Shown here: positions 1 through 12,000 of the stretch, one piece after another
How the letters are laid out: every line of letters begins with the position of its first letter
Numbering within the stretch: the stretch's first letter is position 1
DNA from: Hippophae tibetana
Taxonomy: Eukaryota; Streptophyta; Magnoliopsida; Rosales; Elaeagnaceae
Length of the DNA: 64,000 bases
Direction of reading: 5' to 3'
Assembly (NCBI GenBank): GCA_037013495.1
Contig: CM072801.1
Location: 84,367,816 to 84,431,815 of the forward strand
Notes under the pieces: generated by a model
Told to the model about the DNA's origin: nothing
The model's input: only the letters and a program-made list of their open reading frames with translations
The model's database searches: none
Made by a program: the position numbers and the translations under genes

Positions 1-737
1 AAAAATAAAATAAAAATAAAAATAAATTAAATTAAAATTGATATAAAATAAAATAAAATAAAATAAAATAAAGTAAAATAAAATAAAATAAAATAAAATA
101 AACAAAAATAAAATAAAAATAAAATAAAATAAAATTGAAAAAGGTAAAGGAAAATAAAATAAGAATAAAAATTGATTTTTTTTTATTTTGTTTTTATTCA
201 TTTTTATTATTACTTTTATTAAAATAAAATTAAGATTTTAAATAAAAATTAAAATTAAATGAAAAAAAGTAAGCTTTATTTTTTTTTTAATTTTTTTTTT
301 ACTATTCATGAACGGTAATTTTATTTTACTATTTACACTATATTAAAAAATTTAAGTTTTTAATTTTTAATTTTTTTTACTATTCATGAATGGTAATTTT
401 ATTTTACTATTCACGCTATATTATTTCTTATTAACTTAAATTTTTTTTGAATTTTGAATTTTAAATTTTTTTTTTTATTTTTTATTTATTTTTTTATTTA
501 TTTTTTTTACTATTCATGAACGGTAAAAAAATTTTATTTCAAATTTCAAATTTCTAAATTATTTTACAATTAAAAAAAAAATTAATTTTTTTTATTTTTT
601 TTTTATTTTTTTTTATTTTTTATGAAATTTGAAATTTGATTATTATTTTTTCTATTAAAACAAAAAAAATCACAATTATTTACAGCACAAAAATGTTTTT
701 AAAATTTTGAAAAATAATTTAAAAAACCGCTATTCCT
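1..737 (-). mobile_element. Leader region of a family A Ty3/gypsy element (internal side of the primer site)
   Basis: On the minus strand this follows the primer-binding site at 738-755, so it is the start of the internal region of an element whose body runs off the left edge. It is nearly pure A/T: runs of AAAAT-like units fill 1-145, and T-rich tracts the rest. A motif reading ACTATTCATGAACGGTAA (with small changes) recurs at 301, 379 and 509, with a related ACTATTYAC following the first two. No coding frame is visible. Confidence 0.6.
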
Positions 738-755
738 TCCCCGGCAACGGCGCCA
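738..755 (-). other. Primer-binding site complementary to tRNA-Asp 3' end
   Basis: The + strand reads TCCCCGGCAACGGCGCCA, which matches from memory the last 18 bases (including CCA) of plant tRNA-Asp. On the minus strand it therefore serves as the reverse-transcription primer site. It sits 6 bases from the LTR edge at 762. A tRNA-Asp primer is known for Athila and some other Ty3/gypsy elements. All 18 positions match, unlike the decayed versions elsewhere in the window, so this is the least damaged element end here. Confidence 0.9.
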
Positions 756-2044
756 AAAACTTGATGAACGAAAACCGGCATCGCCGATCTTCGCAATTAC
801 TTTGGTTTTAATATTTATAAAACTCTCGCAAGTGCACGAATCATTTCGTAGAAAATGATAAGTATACTCCCAAGGTCGATCTAAGGAAGGAATGTGTGTG
901 GTTTTTAATTTATTATTCAAACTTTTAAAAACGAAATTAAATCCTAAACATCCTGTCACGATATTTTGGGGTTTTGTGTTTTTAATCTAATTACATAAAA
1001 TTAAACATAGATTTAATAAACATTTATGCAAATTTTATCATTTATATGGCGGAGTATTTATGGATATAATAACTAAGTTAATTATGCTTGCTCATATTAT
1101 CTAGGTTATTAAGGATATGAATTGATATTTATTGATTCTCCCTTTTTTTATATAAATACCACCTTTGGTGGGGTTAGATATTCTTTGTTAACTAAACAAA
1201 TCAATTAACACCTATGGGTGGGGTTGATAACTAATTTACTTAATTAAATTAATTACTTTTTCTAAGAGATTGAAAATGAACCATTTAAATGCCACCTTTG
1301 GTGGGGTTAGACAGTTTAAACTTTATTCAAGGTGTCCAAATTAAACCCAAGAATTTAGTTATCCGAGTACTAACTTTCAAGTTTTAAAACCACTACCGAA
1401 AACATGTTGTCAATACATTTTCAGATAATAATTCTTATAAAAACTTTTGAAATAGAGCTTCACTCTAACTACCGGGCGATTGTACCATCAAATAAAAGAG
1501 CACTACTCTAAATCAGACCGGATAACTAAACCTTAAAATCTAATTTTCAGGTTTAAGTTTGTAATGAAAAATAATATATTTCTCTCTAACATTCTTAATA
1601 TAAAATCATGAATAAAAATAAAATCAATTCATTTTAGAGATTTTTACCTATTTAATATTTCGCAAGCATAACAACGTTATTATTACATCATGTTTACTAA
1701 ATAGCCAGCACAGTTAAATTTAACCACAGACAAATTAAATATAACATGTAAGAATAAAGCATAAAAATAACTGTAAAGAAAATAAAATCCTTACAGAACT
1801 TCGACGCTATTCCCGTTGCTGGAAAAACTCCAAGCGGAATTTGCACTCCCATTTATTGAATCAAAAAGCTAAAATATTACAAAAACATAACTAGTTCTTC
1901 CCAAAAAGGAAAGAACTCTAAAACTAAGAGAAATTAACTAAAAACTAAGAAAAACTAAAAAAACCTAAAAATCTAAGAAAAGAGAGAAATAAATAAGAGA
2001 GAAGTGTGTTTTTAAGGTGTATTTTGAAGTGAAGGGAAGGGGGG

Positions 2045-2052
2045 TATTTATA
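2045..2052 (-). promoter_or_regulatory. TATA box of the family A LTR
   Basis: The + strand TATTTATA reads TATAAATA on the minus strand. It is conserved with its context (GGTATTTATAGGTGAGGA) in the 58532 copy at 59807-59814. Transcription would run leftward into the element body. Confidence 0.75.
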
Positions 2053-2174
2053 GGTGAGGATGGAGAGAAAAAGTAGAGAAAAAAATGTTAAAAAAATGTA
2101 AAAACGCGGATTATTGATTGCTGACGTCATCAAATGACGTCAGCATGACATGGGGCGGCTGCACAGTACCGGGT

Positions 2175-2370
2175 ATGAACAGTGCCGAGCCTGATGAACA
2201 GTACCGGGGTATGAACAGTGCCGAGTCTGATGAACAGTACCCGCGGATGAACAGTGCCGAGTCTAATGAACAGTACCGGGGTATGAACAGTGCCGAGTCT
2301 AATGAACAGTACCGGGGTATGAACAGTGCCGAGTCTGATGAACAGTAACCGCGGATGAACAGTGCCGCGC
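2175..2370. repeat. 36-bp tandem repeat, about 5.4 copies, in the LTR promoter region
   Basis: Units start at 2175, 2211, 2247, 2283, 2319 and a partial one at 2355. Each unit has two similar halves, ATGAACAGTGCC and ATGAACAGTACC. Because 36 is divisible by three, the array gives long open frames on both strands, but this reflects the repeat and not a gene. The array is missing from the other copies of this LTR. Confidence 0.95.
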
Positions 2371-2732
2371 GCTGCTGCTTGGGGCGGTGCTGGGCGCTGG
2401 GGCGCGGCGGCGGGGCGGCGGGGCGCGGCGGCCGGGCGGCGCGGTGGCGCGTTTTTCTCCTTTTTGACCCATTTTGTCCAATTTTTCCATATTTGTCGAC
2501 CTTTCCGCATTTATTTATTAATATATTTGTGATGTATTGCTTCCAGTATTCCTCTTTGAGTTTTTAAGTTGCGTTTTTAAGCCAAAATACCTGAAAAACA
2601 ATAAAAATACCCGTGATTCCGAAAAAGACAAATTTATATAAATATATGATAAAACATATAAATATATATATTTTTAATCAATTAATGTGCATAAAATCAT
2701 GGTTATTTTAGTGCTTTTTGAGCACTCATCAG

Positions 2733-2852
2733 AAGTCAAGTGTAACTCTGATTTGTTACTTGGGTTGGTTGAGTTTTGGTGCCCATAAACTTATGGAATA
2801 GCTTTTGTTTGCCCAACTAAGCCAAGTAAAAAATCGGAGTTACACTTGATTT
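2733..2852. repeat. Imperfect inverted repeat (hairpin), arms about 41 bp
   Basis: The left arm at 2733-2773 and the right arm at 2812-2852 are complementary with about 6 mismatches in 41, around a 38-base loop. The loop has a small inner stem (CCATAAACTTATGG). The hairpin starts just outside the family A LTR. It could be a MITE-like foldback or a small-RNA precursor; I do not recognise the family. Confidence 0.7.
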
Positions 2853-3864
2853 CATATTTAAAGCTCATTATAGCATTAAAAATACCAGCTTGATTCCAGG
2901 TAACTTCATATTTATAGACAAAAGATTAATACAGTGCTAATATGATTTCAAAGAGATATGGTTATTATTATATCACTTGGATGTTGATGTGGTAATCTCT
3001 TCTACTAATATTTTAACATATATAAGTTATGTTTTGTGAATTCATGATATTACATTCTTATTTTGAATTTAATTATGTATATTTCTTTGGTTGGAACAAG
3101 TGGGGCTATGATATGCATATTTTTGATGATTTACAAGAAGAATGGATAGAACACTTTGTTCAAATTATAACATTAGGAGAAGAATATGATGATCTTGAAT
3201 AACATAGGACAATACCATGGTAATATTTATAATGCTTTAATTTCTCTATTCATATGTCTTTGAAGTTTAGACTGTTTGTTTGATGGATATTGTTGAAGTA
3301 GCTAGTCTAGATTGGATACTAATGACAGAAGGACTCTTACAATATTTAGTTTTTCCACACGTGCAAAAGTTTATATATAATCAATTTCATAGGTTTGTGT
3401 GAACTTTTTTGGAACCAAACGGGGTTTGTACCACTTTATTGTCGCATCAACTTTGTATTTTATTGTAAATAGTCATTTGCAACCAACTAGTATTTTCCTT
3501 TTGGTAATTCTGTTACATCCTAAGTTTCATTTTTTTTCTCAAGTGTTAGTATTTCTTCCATTATAGCCTCTCTATTCTTGAATGTTTATAGCTTCATGAA
3601 TATTTTTTAGAATTTCTGTTTTATCAAGGTTAGAGGTAAAAGTATATAAACCAGTAGACAAGGTCTTGAATGAAATAAATCTAGAGATAGGATGGAAAGT
3701 ACAAGATCGAGTTTATTTTCTCAAAGCTATGGGCATATCAGAATTACCTGTGGTTGGGACAAACTCAGGAATGTTTGGATCTATCATTGATTATGATATT
3801 CTTGGTACACCAAGTGTGAAGATATCCTCTAATTTTGATTATCTTAAGTAAAAATCACCTATTT
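2853..3864 (+). pseudogene. Gene-like fragments of unknown origin
   Basis: Two stretches look coding but unassigned. One, near 3095-3199, reads on from WNKWGYDMHIFDDLQEEW to a stop. The other, about 3624-3851, is open for about 75 codons, includes LPVVGTNSGMFGSIID and ends in a stop; it could begin at a splice acceptor. I do not recognise either. They may be exons of a decayed gene or chance frames. The rest is AT-rich and without visible signals. Confidence 0.25.
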
Positions 3865-3904
3865 ATCCATATTTGTTTTTCTATATTTAAGTTTCTTTTT
3901 GTTT

Positions 3905-4954
3905 TCAAAACAAAATAGGAAGGCAAGGTAATAGGTTCATGATTTGGACTATTTTGGTTTGGCTCATGGTTAAGACTTTCTTGGTTTCAAATTTTTGGGT
4001 TTTCAAATCACTCATAGAAATCCAAATTAAGTCTAAGTTTTGACCAATAGGACAATCTTCACTCAAATTCACCTCTTGAAGGTGTCTTTTGATAGTAAGG
4101 AGTGTTTTAAAAGAAAATGACATCCTAGCTAATGATGACCCTTTTTGTGGAGGGTTCATAACACTTGTATCCTTTTTAATTAGGTGAATGCCCAATGAAA
4201 ACAAATTTACTAGCTTCGGAATCTCACTTTGATCTATGAGAGGAGTGAATGTGAATAAAGGCAAAAACTCGAAGAGAAAGATTAGACTACAGGTGTGAAA
4301 CCAGAAAAAAAATCCTGAAATTTTTGAAGTGGGGTTTTAAAAGAGAGAATTCGACTTGGTATTCAACTAGTGGTAGTTAAAACGATATCTCCCTATAATG
4401 TTTTGGGCATGTTTGTTGTAAATATTAAAGCCCGGGCTACTTCAAAGAGGTGTCTATTTTTTTTGTTCAGCTACCCAATTTTGCTAGCGAGTGTGAACAT
4501 AATAACTTTGATGAATTATCCCACGTTGTTGGAGATAGTTTCCTAAGTTAATATTGAAGTATTTAGTTCCATTATCATTTATAAGAATTTGAATTTTTGT
4601 CAAAAATTGACTTTGGATCACAAGATGAAAGTGAATGAAAACATTACCAATTTCAATTTTTTCTTTTAATAAGTAAACCAAACACATTTTGGTATGATCA
4701 TCGATAAAGGTAACAAACCATTTAGAGTGGCTACAATTTGGGAGACTAAAATATCCCTAAACATCATAAACATCAGTATGAATTAGGATAAAAGGGTTGA
4801 ATGATTTATATTGATGATTGAAAAAAGATGCACGTTGATGTTTTGTCCATTCACAACTTTCACACTGAAAATTGATAGTTTCATGTGAAAACATAGATGA
4901 AAATAAATATTTCGATAAGATGTCCCATTTAGTAATGCCATAAAAGAATTTCAT
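3905..4954 (-). pseudogene. Decayed Ty1/copia integrase fragment
   Basis: Reading leftward, 4954-4757 resembles the copia pre-integrase zinc region (CESCEWTKHQRASF followed by PFILIHTDVYDV). Then 4687-4484 resembles the integrase core (INDNGTKYFN, then RGIIHQSYYVHT). Finally 4264-3905 is the variable stretch after the core. Copia integrases normally read DNGxEF and CxxC...KHxRxPF at these places. The frame is broken between the pieces and no LTR belongs to it, so it is an old internal relic. Confidence 0.8.
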
Positions 4955-5820
4955 TATTCATAGAACTATATACATAATCATATATTGTAATTTAATAATT
5001 TTTAGTTACATTGATCTCATTAAAGTAATATAATCATTCACATTCTTTGACACTACTATCGTCTTCTCCAATGATAGAATCGATGATAGGTCTTGATAAA
5101 CACAATAAGATAGATATAACTTATTTGAACAATTTGTAAGTTAATTAGCAGATATCTAATTACAAGATAAATTTTGGACATGAATAATAGATTTGATTAT
5201 GACATTATAAATATGAATATAAATTAATTTTATTAAATAATTATGACATTATAAATATAAATATAAATTAATTTTATTAAATAATTATCTAAAAAATATT
5301 ATATAAATTAAATTATAAGTTCACTTTTTGTTTTTCTTGATTCATAATATATATATATACCTAAAATATTATATTTTATTCCTAAATATTAAATAATATA
5401 ATAATTTTAAAATTTAATTTTGTATTATATATATATATATTATTAGTTCATTAAATATAAGTTTAAGCTGTGTGCTCAACCATCCTAATTTCTTCTTATA
5501 AAACAATCAACCCAAGTTTACAGCAATATGCCATAATATTTTGCTTTTCCGTAAAATGATCAACAATTTCTTGTTATTCGTCAACAGCCCAACACTTTAG
5601 CTCCCACGTATCTTTTGCTTCTTGAGTGTAATGGAACTCTAGCGAATACTTCTCTCCTTTAGGTGACTTTTCTTTTTTTCTTATTGCATCATGAAAACGA
5701 TGGAAAGTTGGAAACGTACACTAATTCAACACTCTTGCTTCTTTTTCACTATACTAATAATTAAGGTGTAGTTAGTGGGAACAGGAAACTCCACTATCAA
5801 TTCAAAAGAATAAAAATTGA
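4955..5820. other. AT-rich spacer upstream of the transporter gene
   Basis: This stretch has no credible coding frame. It contains a 44-bp direct duplication (5197-5240 and 5241-5284) and short TA-dinucleotide runs near 5348-5360 and 5428-5441. It should include the distal promoter of the downstream gene, but I cannot identify specific elements. Confidence 0.6.
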
Positions 5821-5832
5821 TATATATAAAAG
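5821..5832 (+). promoter_or_regulatory. Candidate TATA box of the ABCG transporter gene
   Basis: TATATATAAAAG lies 203 bp before the start codon in otherwise mixed-composition DNA, a normal distance for a plant gene with a leader of about 170 bases. The choice is by position and sequence only; other AT-rich sites nearby cannot be excluded. Confidence 0.5.
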
Positions 5833-6034
5833 AAAAAAACAATGTATACAATTCAGTATCAAAGGAAAAACTTCCCTATCTGGGTTTAGTTTGGTAGCTT
5901 GAAAAATATTAACTTTTCTTCTATTTTTGGTTGGTATGAATAGATTAATTGTTGGTATAAATGGACAAAGGTGGATTGTAGAGACACAGTTGTTCCATTG
6001 GTAAAAAGGACTCTGATTCTGAAGGAACAACAAC

Positions 6035-9000
6035 ATGGATGTTTTTTCGAGGTCTTCTCGTGGAGAAGACGATGAACAAGCTTTGAAATGGGCATGTGTA
6101 GAAAGGTTGCCTTCATTTTTACGTATAAGAAGAAGCTTATTCGTTGAGGACAATGGTCAAGCTAGAGAGATTGATGTTAAAAATCTTGGGTCTTTAGAGA
6201 GGAAGATTATTTTAGATAGGTTGTTGAAAAACCCAGAAAAAGATAATGCACAGTTTTTGTTAAAGCTCAAAGAACGCATTGATAGGTAAGTTCCGTGGAT
6301 TGTATAGAAGTCATCATCTTTTACTTTATGGCTATTTTGGGATGTTTGTATTCTTGTTTATCTCTATGGCAGTCTTTGAGTTTTGTAAGATTACTAAGCC
6401 AGTTATTAGGCATTATCTTTTGAATTCTGAAAATTGGAGAATTTCATTTGAAGTGAATTTGTTATGTGTGTTTTTCAATTGAGAGTACAGAAGCAAATTT
6501 TTAATGCATTTGTTTTGATTTTCTCTGTTTTTCTAAACTTAAAAAAAAAAAAGAGTTGGACTTGAAACTCCAACAATTGAAGTTCGTTTTGAGAACTTAA
6601 ATGTAGAGGCAGAAATTTATGTTGGAGGCAGAGCATTACCTACAATATTGAACTTTGGTGCCAACATTTTTGAGGTAATTCATCTTCCTGATTATGTTTT
6701 TTCTTTTTAAATATACATATGTTCCCAATAATTAGCAAACTTATCTCTTCTGACCTTTTCTAGGAAATCATAAATTATCTTCGCATTTTTCCTAGTAGAA
6801 AATCACCATTACAAGTACTTCATGATGTAAGTGGCATCATCAAACCTCAAAGGTAAGATCTACAGTTTATAGTGAATTTGTTCTGAATGTTGCAGATCTT
6901 GTTACATGGATTCTTTTAAAACACTGATGTTATATATACATATTTTGATACGTGTCGAGTTTAGACAAATCAATTTTGTTCACCTTATCAAGTATCTATA
7001 GCCATGTCCAAATGAAAAAATCAAGAGTGGATTTAACAAAAGTCCAAGATGGTTCATTTCTCATTTTATTGATGTCGTTTTTGTAGGATGACGTTGCTTT
7101 TAGGTCCCCCAAGCTCTGGGAAAACCACGTTATTACTTGCTTTGGCCGGAAAACTTGCAAAAGACCTAAAAGTATGATTATGAGTTTTTATTTATTTAAT
7201 TTTCTAATGTCATGTAATTATACTTTTTTTCTTCTCATATAATGTCTTTGGATGACAATTAAAGTTTTCCGGAAAAATTACATACAATGGGCATGAGATG
7301 CATGAGTTTGTGCCACAAAAAACATCAGCATATATAAGTCAACGTGATCTTCACATTGGAGAAATGACTGTGAGAGAAACTCTGGCTTTCTCAGCAAGAT
7401 GTCAAGGTGTTGGAACCCTATGTGGTCAGTCAAAGAAACTTGGTTTTTGTTACATTAGATATTCCAAAGAGCTCTAAAGGGACTTATTCATATACCCTTA
7501 AGGTTTCAAAATTTGCAGAGATGTTAGCAGAATTGCTTAGAAGAGAGAAGGAATTAAAAATAAAACCTGACCCCGACATTGATGTCTACATGAAGGTGAG
7601 ACATTATAAGGAAAAAAATGTTTTTATGGTTGAACTTTCTTTCTCAAGCTCTATTCTGCTAAAATTATTGAACATAGAAATTTGTTATACTAGCAATCGT
7701 TTTATGCTATAAAATTTGCAGGCAGCTGCACTAGAAGGGCAGAAAACAAGTGTTGTTATTGATTACATTCTTAAGGTGACATTCAATTAAGAAAGGGATG
7801 TATACTATAAATCCTAGTATCTATACAATTCATGTTTCTGATTTTTCAAAATGGCAGATTTTGGGACTAGAGGCTTGTGCTGATACTATGGTTGGTGATG
7901 AATTGGTAAGGGGTATTTCTGGTGGAGAGAAGAAGAGAGTCACAATAGGTAAAATATAGAAACTTGTTGTACCCTCAAGCATACTTAATACTAGAATTTT
8001 GTCACTATGCACTCTGCAATAACTACGTGGAGGCTACCTTGCTTTGTATATAAAACAGGGGAGATGTTGGTTGGACCGGCAAGAGCTCTATTCATGGATG
8101 AGATATCAACTGGTTTAGACAGTTCAACAACATTTAAGATTGTAAACTCAATTAGGCAATCTATTCATATCATGAAGGGAACTGCACTTATTTCTCTGCT
8201 ACAACCTGCCCCAGAAACTTATGAGTTATTTGATGATATAATTCTTCTCTCAGATGGAAAAATTGTGTACCAAGGACCACGTGAAAATGTGCTTGAGTTT
8301 TTCGAATGGATGGGTTTTAAGTGTCCTGAGAGGAAAGGAGTTGCTGACTTTCTACAAGAAGTAATTCTTGTTTTGAATCAACTTATCCTTTATGCATAAT
8401 TTTGAATCCTAATCAACTATTTTATATTCTGTGTTTCTGTTTTTTGTTTTTTTACATTAGGTAACTTCAAGAAAAGATCAGGAGCAATATTGCGTGAAGA
8501 AAGATGAGCCTTATCATTTTATTACGGTCAATGAATTTGTTAAAGCATTCCAGTCATTCCACATTGGCCAAAAACTTGGTGATGAACTTACGACTCCTTA
8601 CCACAAGTCTAGAAGCCATCCTGCTGCTTTAACAGTTAAGAAGTACTGTGCAAACAATGACTTGGTTAAAGCTTGTTTGTTTAGAGAATTATTGCTTATG
8701 AAGAGGAACTCATTTGCATATATCTTTAAATCAGTCTTAGTAAGTATTATTTGTCCTTATGATTTTATCTTTCCTAACAATGATAAATTTTAAGGTGACC
8801 TAGTACATCTCTTGCATTTAAAGATTTTCTGAGGTATAAATAATTATAAACATAATTTTAAATTCAAAGACATTTTTTTGCATTGCCTATTATTTATGTT
8901 AGGATTTTTTTGTTTCATTGATTTTGATAGTAAAAAAGTGCTTCATGAATAAATAAAAAAATTATCAAAAGTGTTTTCAAAGCTCAGAAAGCATATTTTT

Positions 9001-12000
9001 GCTTGTTGATTTAAGAACATATAATATGATTCTTCCTTAAACCTTTTTTTGGGGTCTGAAACCACTTTTACATAAACATAACTAAATGAAACCTAATGGG
9101 ATATAGTAGAGGAATCATTTCCTCTTATTAGGTGAAGTATATTATGTCAGCTCCTGATTCTTTCATTTTCAGCTTATTTTCATGGCTTTTATAACTATGA
9201 CAATATTTCTTCGGACGACACTACATCGACGTAATGTGACAGATGGAGGAATTTACTTGGGCGCTATATTCTTTGGGGTAGTTTCAGCCATGTTTAATGG
9301 AATATCAGAGCTTGGTATGACTGTCATGAAACTTCCTATCTTTTACAAGCAAAGAGATCTTCTTTTCTATCCTTCATGGGCCTATTCTCTAGCTACATGG
9401 ATCCCCAAGATTCCTATAAACATCATAGAAGGTGCCATTTGGGTGTTTATGACTTATTATGTTATAGGCTTTGATCCAAGTGTTGAAAGGTGAATAAAGT
9501 ATAAAAACCTCAGTTAAAAACACAAGCCTTAAATCTAGACTGTCTAATATTTTGGGATATAACCATAGTTCACAAATGCAGGTTATTCAAGCAGTTTTTC
9601 CTCCTCATCTGCGTTAAAGAGATGGCATCTGCACTTTTCCGTATGTTGGCAGGATTAGGAAGAGATATTGTTGTTGCAGGCACCATCGGATCATTCTCTT
9701 TACTCATAGTTATGGTTTTGGGTGGATTTGTCTTATCTCGAGGTGAAGTGCTAAATTGATAAATTATTGTCGTACTAATGTTTGAAATTCTCAAGCCAAT
9801 TATAAACAAATTATGAATAATAACCTTTTATGTCTCTCTTGGCATCAGTGGACATCCCAAAATGGTGGATATGGGGCTACTGGATTTCACCAATGATGTA
9901 TGCACAAAATGCAATATCTGTAAATGAGTTTTGTGGGAAGAGTTGGAGCCATGTAAAAAATCTCTCATTCTAATATGATATAAATCCCATGATTTTGAAC
10001 AATGAAATTTGATAACATTGGAGTTATTTATGTTATAGATTCCGCAAAATTCAACAGAATCTTTGGGAGTCACAGTCTTGACATCTCGTGGGCTTTTCCC
10101 GGAAGCATATTGGTATTGGATTGGAGTAGGAGCTATGCTTGGATACATTTTTCTATTCAATTTTCTCTTCACTTTGGCTTTAAGATTTCTAGATCGTAAG
10201 TATCATATTTACATGTTATACATATACACAATTAGTAGGCTTCAACTTTTATCATGAAAATCTGATCAATGTGATGCAGCAATTGGGAAACCACAACCAG
10301 TACTATCCAAAGAAAGCTTGGCTGAGAGAAATGCTAATAAAACTGAAGAGTTCATTGAGCTATCATCAACAATGAAAAATTCTACCGGTGCGTAATTCAA
10401 TTCTCATTTACTTCATCTTGTGCCTTAAATATTCAAGTTATTTGAATGTTTACTACAATGATAGCGCAGATATCAACGACAAAAGTCAATCGAGTAGAGC
10501 AGTTAGGTCATTATCTTCAAGAATAAGTAGAGTGGATGATGGTAATCATAGCTTAACACGAGGAATGGTTCTTCCTTTTCAACCCCTTTCCCTTTGCTTT
10601 GATGAAATCAGATATGCTATAGATATGCCACAGGTATAATAAAAATGACTGGTTGTGTTCAGGATATGGCTACCAAAACAGTTTTCATTATTCGTTTTTT
10701 CTTTGACATAATGCTAAACAGTACTTATGTCCTTGTTGTGTCCTGATATTTGCAGGAAATGAGATATCAGGGTATTAAGGAAGATCGACTTGAACTTTTG
10801 AAGGGTGTGAGTGGTGCTTTTAGGCCAGGAGTTCTAACAGCTCTAATGGGAGTTACAGGTGCTGGCAAGACCACTTTAATGGATGTCTTGGCAGGAAGGA
10901 AAACTGGTGGATATGTTCAGGGAACCATCATGATATCTGGTTACCCGAAAAGACAAGAAACATTTGCTCGCATATCTGGATACTGCGAGCAAACAGATAT
11001 TCACTCTCCTCATGTTACAGTTTACGAATCTCTTGTATATTCTGCTTGGCTACGGTTACCACCTCAAGTTGATTATGCAACTAGGAAGGTAGGACATAAT
11101 CATTCATAATCCTATATTTCCTTAGGCTTATCTGATAAATTTATAAAAGTCCCAACAGCTTGACTTTTGGAAGAGTTTTTGTACCAATATACTATGAACA
11201 TAGTATCAGAGTTGGACGTCATGTGTTCAACAAACACTTGTGGAGAGTGATAATTGTATTTGTTTTTATTCTCTCAATAGCTTGTTTTTGGGACAGTTGG
11301 TTTCCAATAATTTATAACATATCAAGTTCTTTATTTATAATTAGAAAAAAATTTCAGATGTTCATTGAGGAAGTCATGGGTCTTGTGGAGCTAAACTTTT
11401 TAAGGGAAGCACTTGTTGGATTACCTGGGGTTACTGGGCTATCAACCGAGCAGCGAAAAAGGCTTACCATAGCTGTTGAACTCGTTGCCAACCCCTCCAT
11501 AATTTTTATGGATGAACCAACCTCTGGACTTGATGCTAGGGCAGCAGCAATAGTAATGAGGACTGTTAGAAACACTGTTGATACAGGAAGAACTGTTGTC
11601 TGTACTATCCATCAGCCAAGTATCGATGTATTTGATGCTTTTGACGAGGTTAGGTCCTGTCTCTTTAGATTGAAATATGTTCATTATTTCATCTTAAATA
11701 ATTACACAATAATGTAGTTAATGTTTCATTATTTTGTAGTTACTTCTTTTGAAATTGGGAGGTGAGCAGATATATGCTGGTCAATTGGGCCTCCATTGTT
11801 CTGAATTGATCAAATATTTTGAGGTCAGTAGTTAGCATAGATTTCAAAGTCTATTTTTCCATGTTATTACATTCGTAACTAATATATTTAAATTATTATT
11901 ATATTGATGAAGGCAATAAATGGAGTTTCCAAGATTAGGGATGATTATAATCCTGCAACTTGGATGTTGGAGATTACTTCGGCAGCACAAGAGACAACTC

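Larger units (their letters stand above)
762..2731 (-). mobile_element. Family A 5' LTR (gypsy, about 1.97 kb)
   Basis: It starts TGATGAACG and ends GCACTCATCA, the same terminal motifs as the solo LTR at 58532-60268, and it is followed on the minus strand by the primer site at 738-755. By eye it differs from the 58532 copy at about one base in twenty over 1420-1680, so it is fairly young. A minus-strand TATA box (TATAAATA) lies at 2045-2052. Upstream of it is a GC-rich block at about 2105-2455, including a 36-bp tandem array. The right-hand target duplication would be GAAGT at 2732-2736, but its partner lies outside the window. Confidence 0.88.

Noticed and set aside
738..755. Match to the 3' end of tRNA-Asp as a possible tRNA gene
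   Set aside because: Only the last 18 bases including CCA match; it is the primer site of a retrotransposon on the minus strand.
2175..2370. CRISPR-like regular repeat of 36 bp
   Set aside because: The units are directly joined with no unique spacers, no cas genes, and the genome is a plant.
2118..2510. Overlapping open frames on both strands (up to 126 codons) in a GC-rich block
   Set aside because: They come from the 36-bp tandem repeat, whose unit length keeps phase, and from the GC-rich tract. No start context, domain or conservation among LTR copies.
8007..8058. In-frame extension upstream of exon 9
   Set aside because: An AG acceptor at 8057-8058 with correct phase joins exon 8 (ending 7948) to give the conserved GEMLVGP; the extension is intron.
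11160..11717. Long open frame across intron 17 and exon 18 of the transporter
   Set aside because: Residues before 11358 have no similarity to the family, while splicing 11088 to 11358 restores the standard NBD2 sequence.
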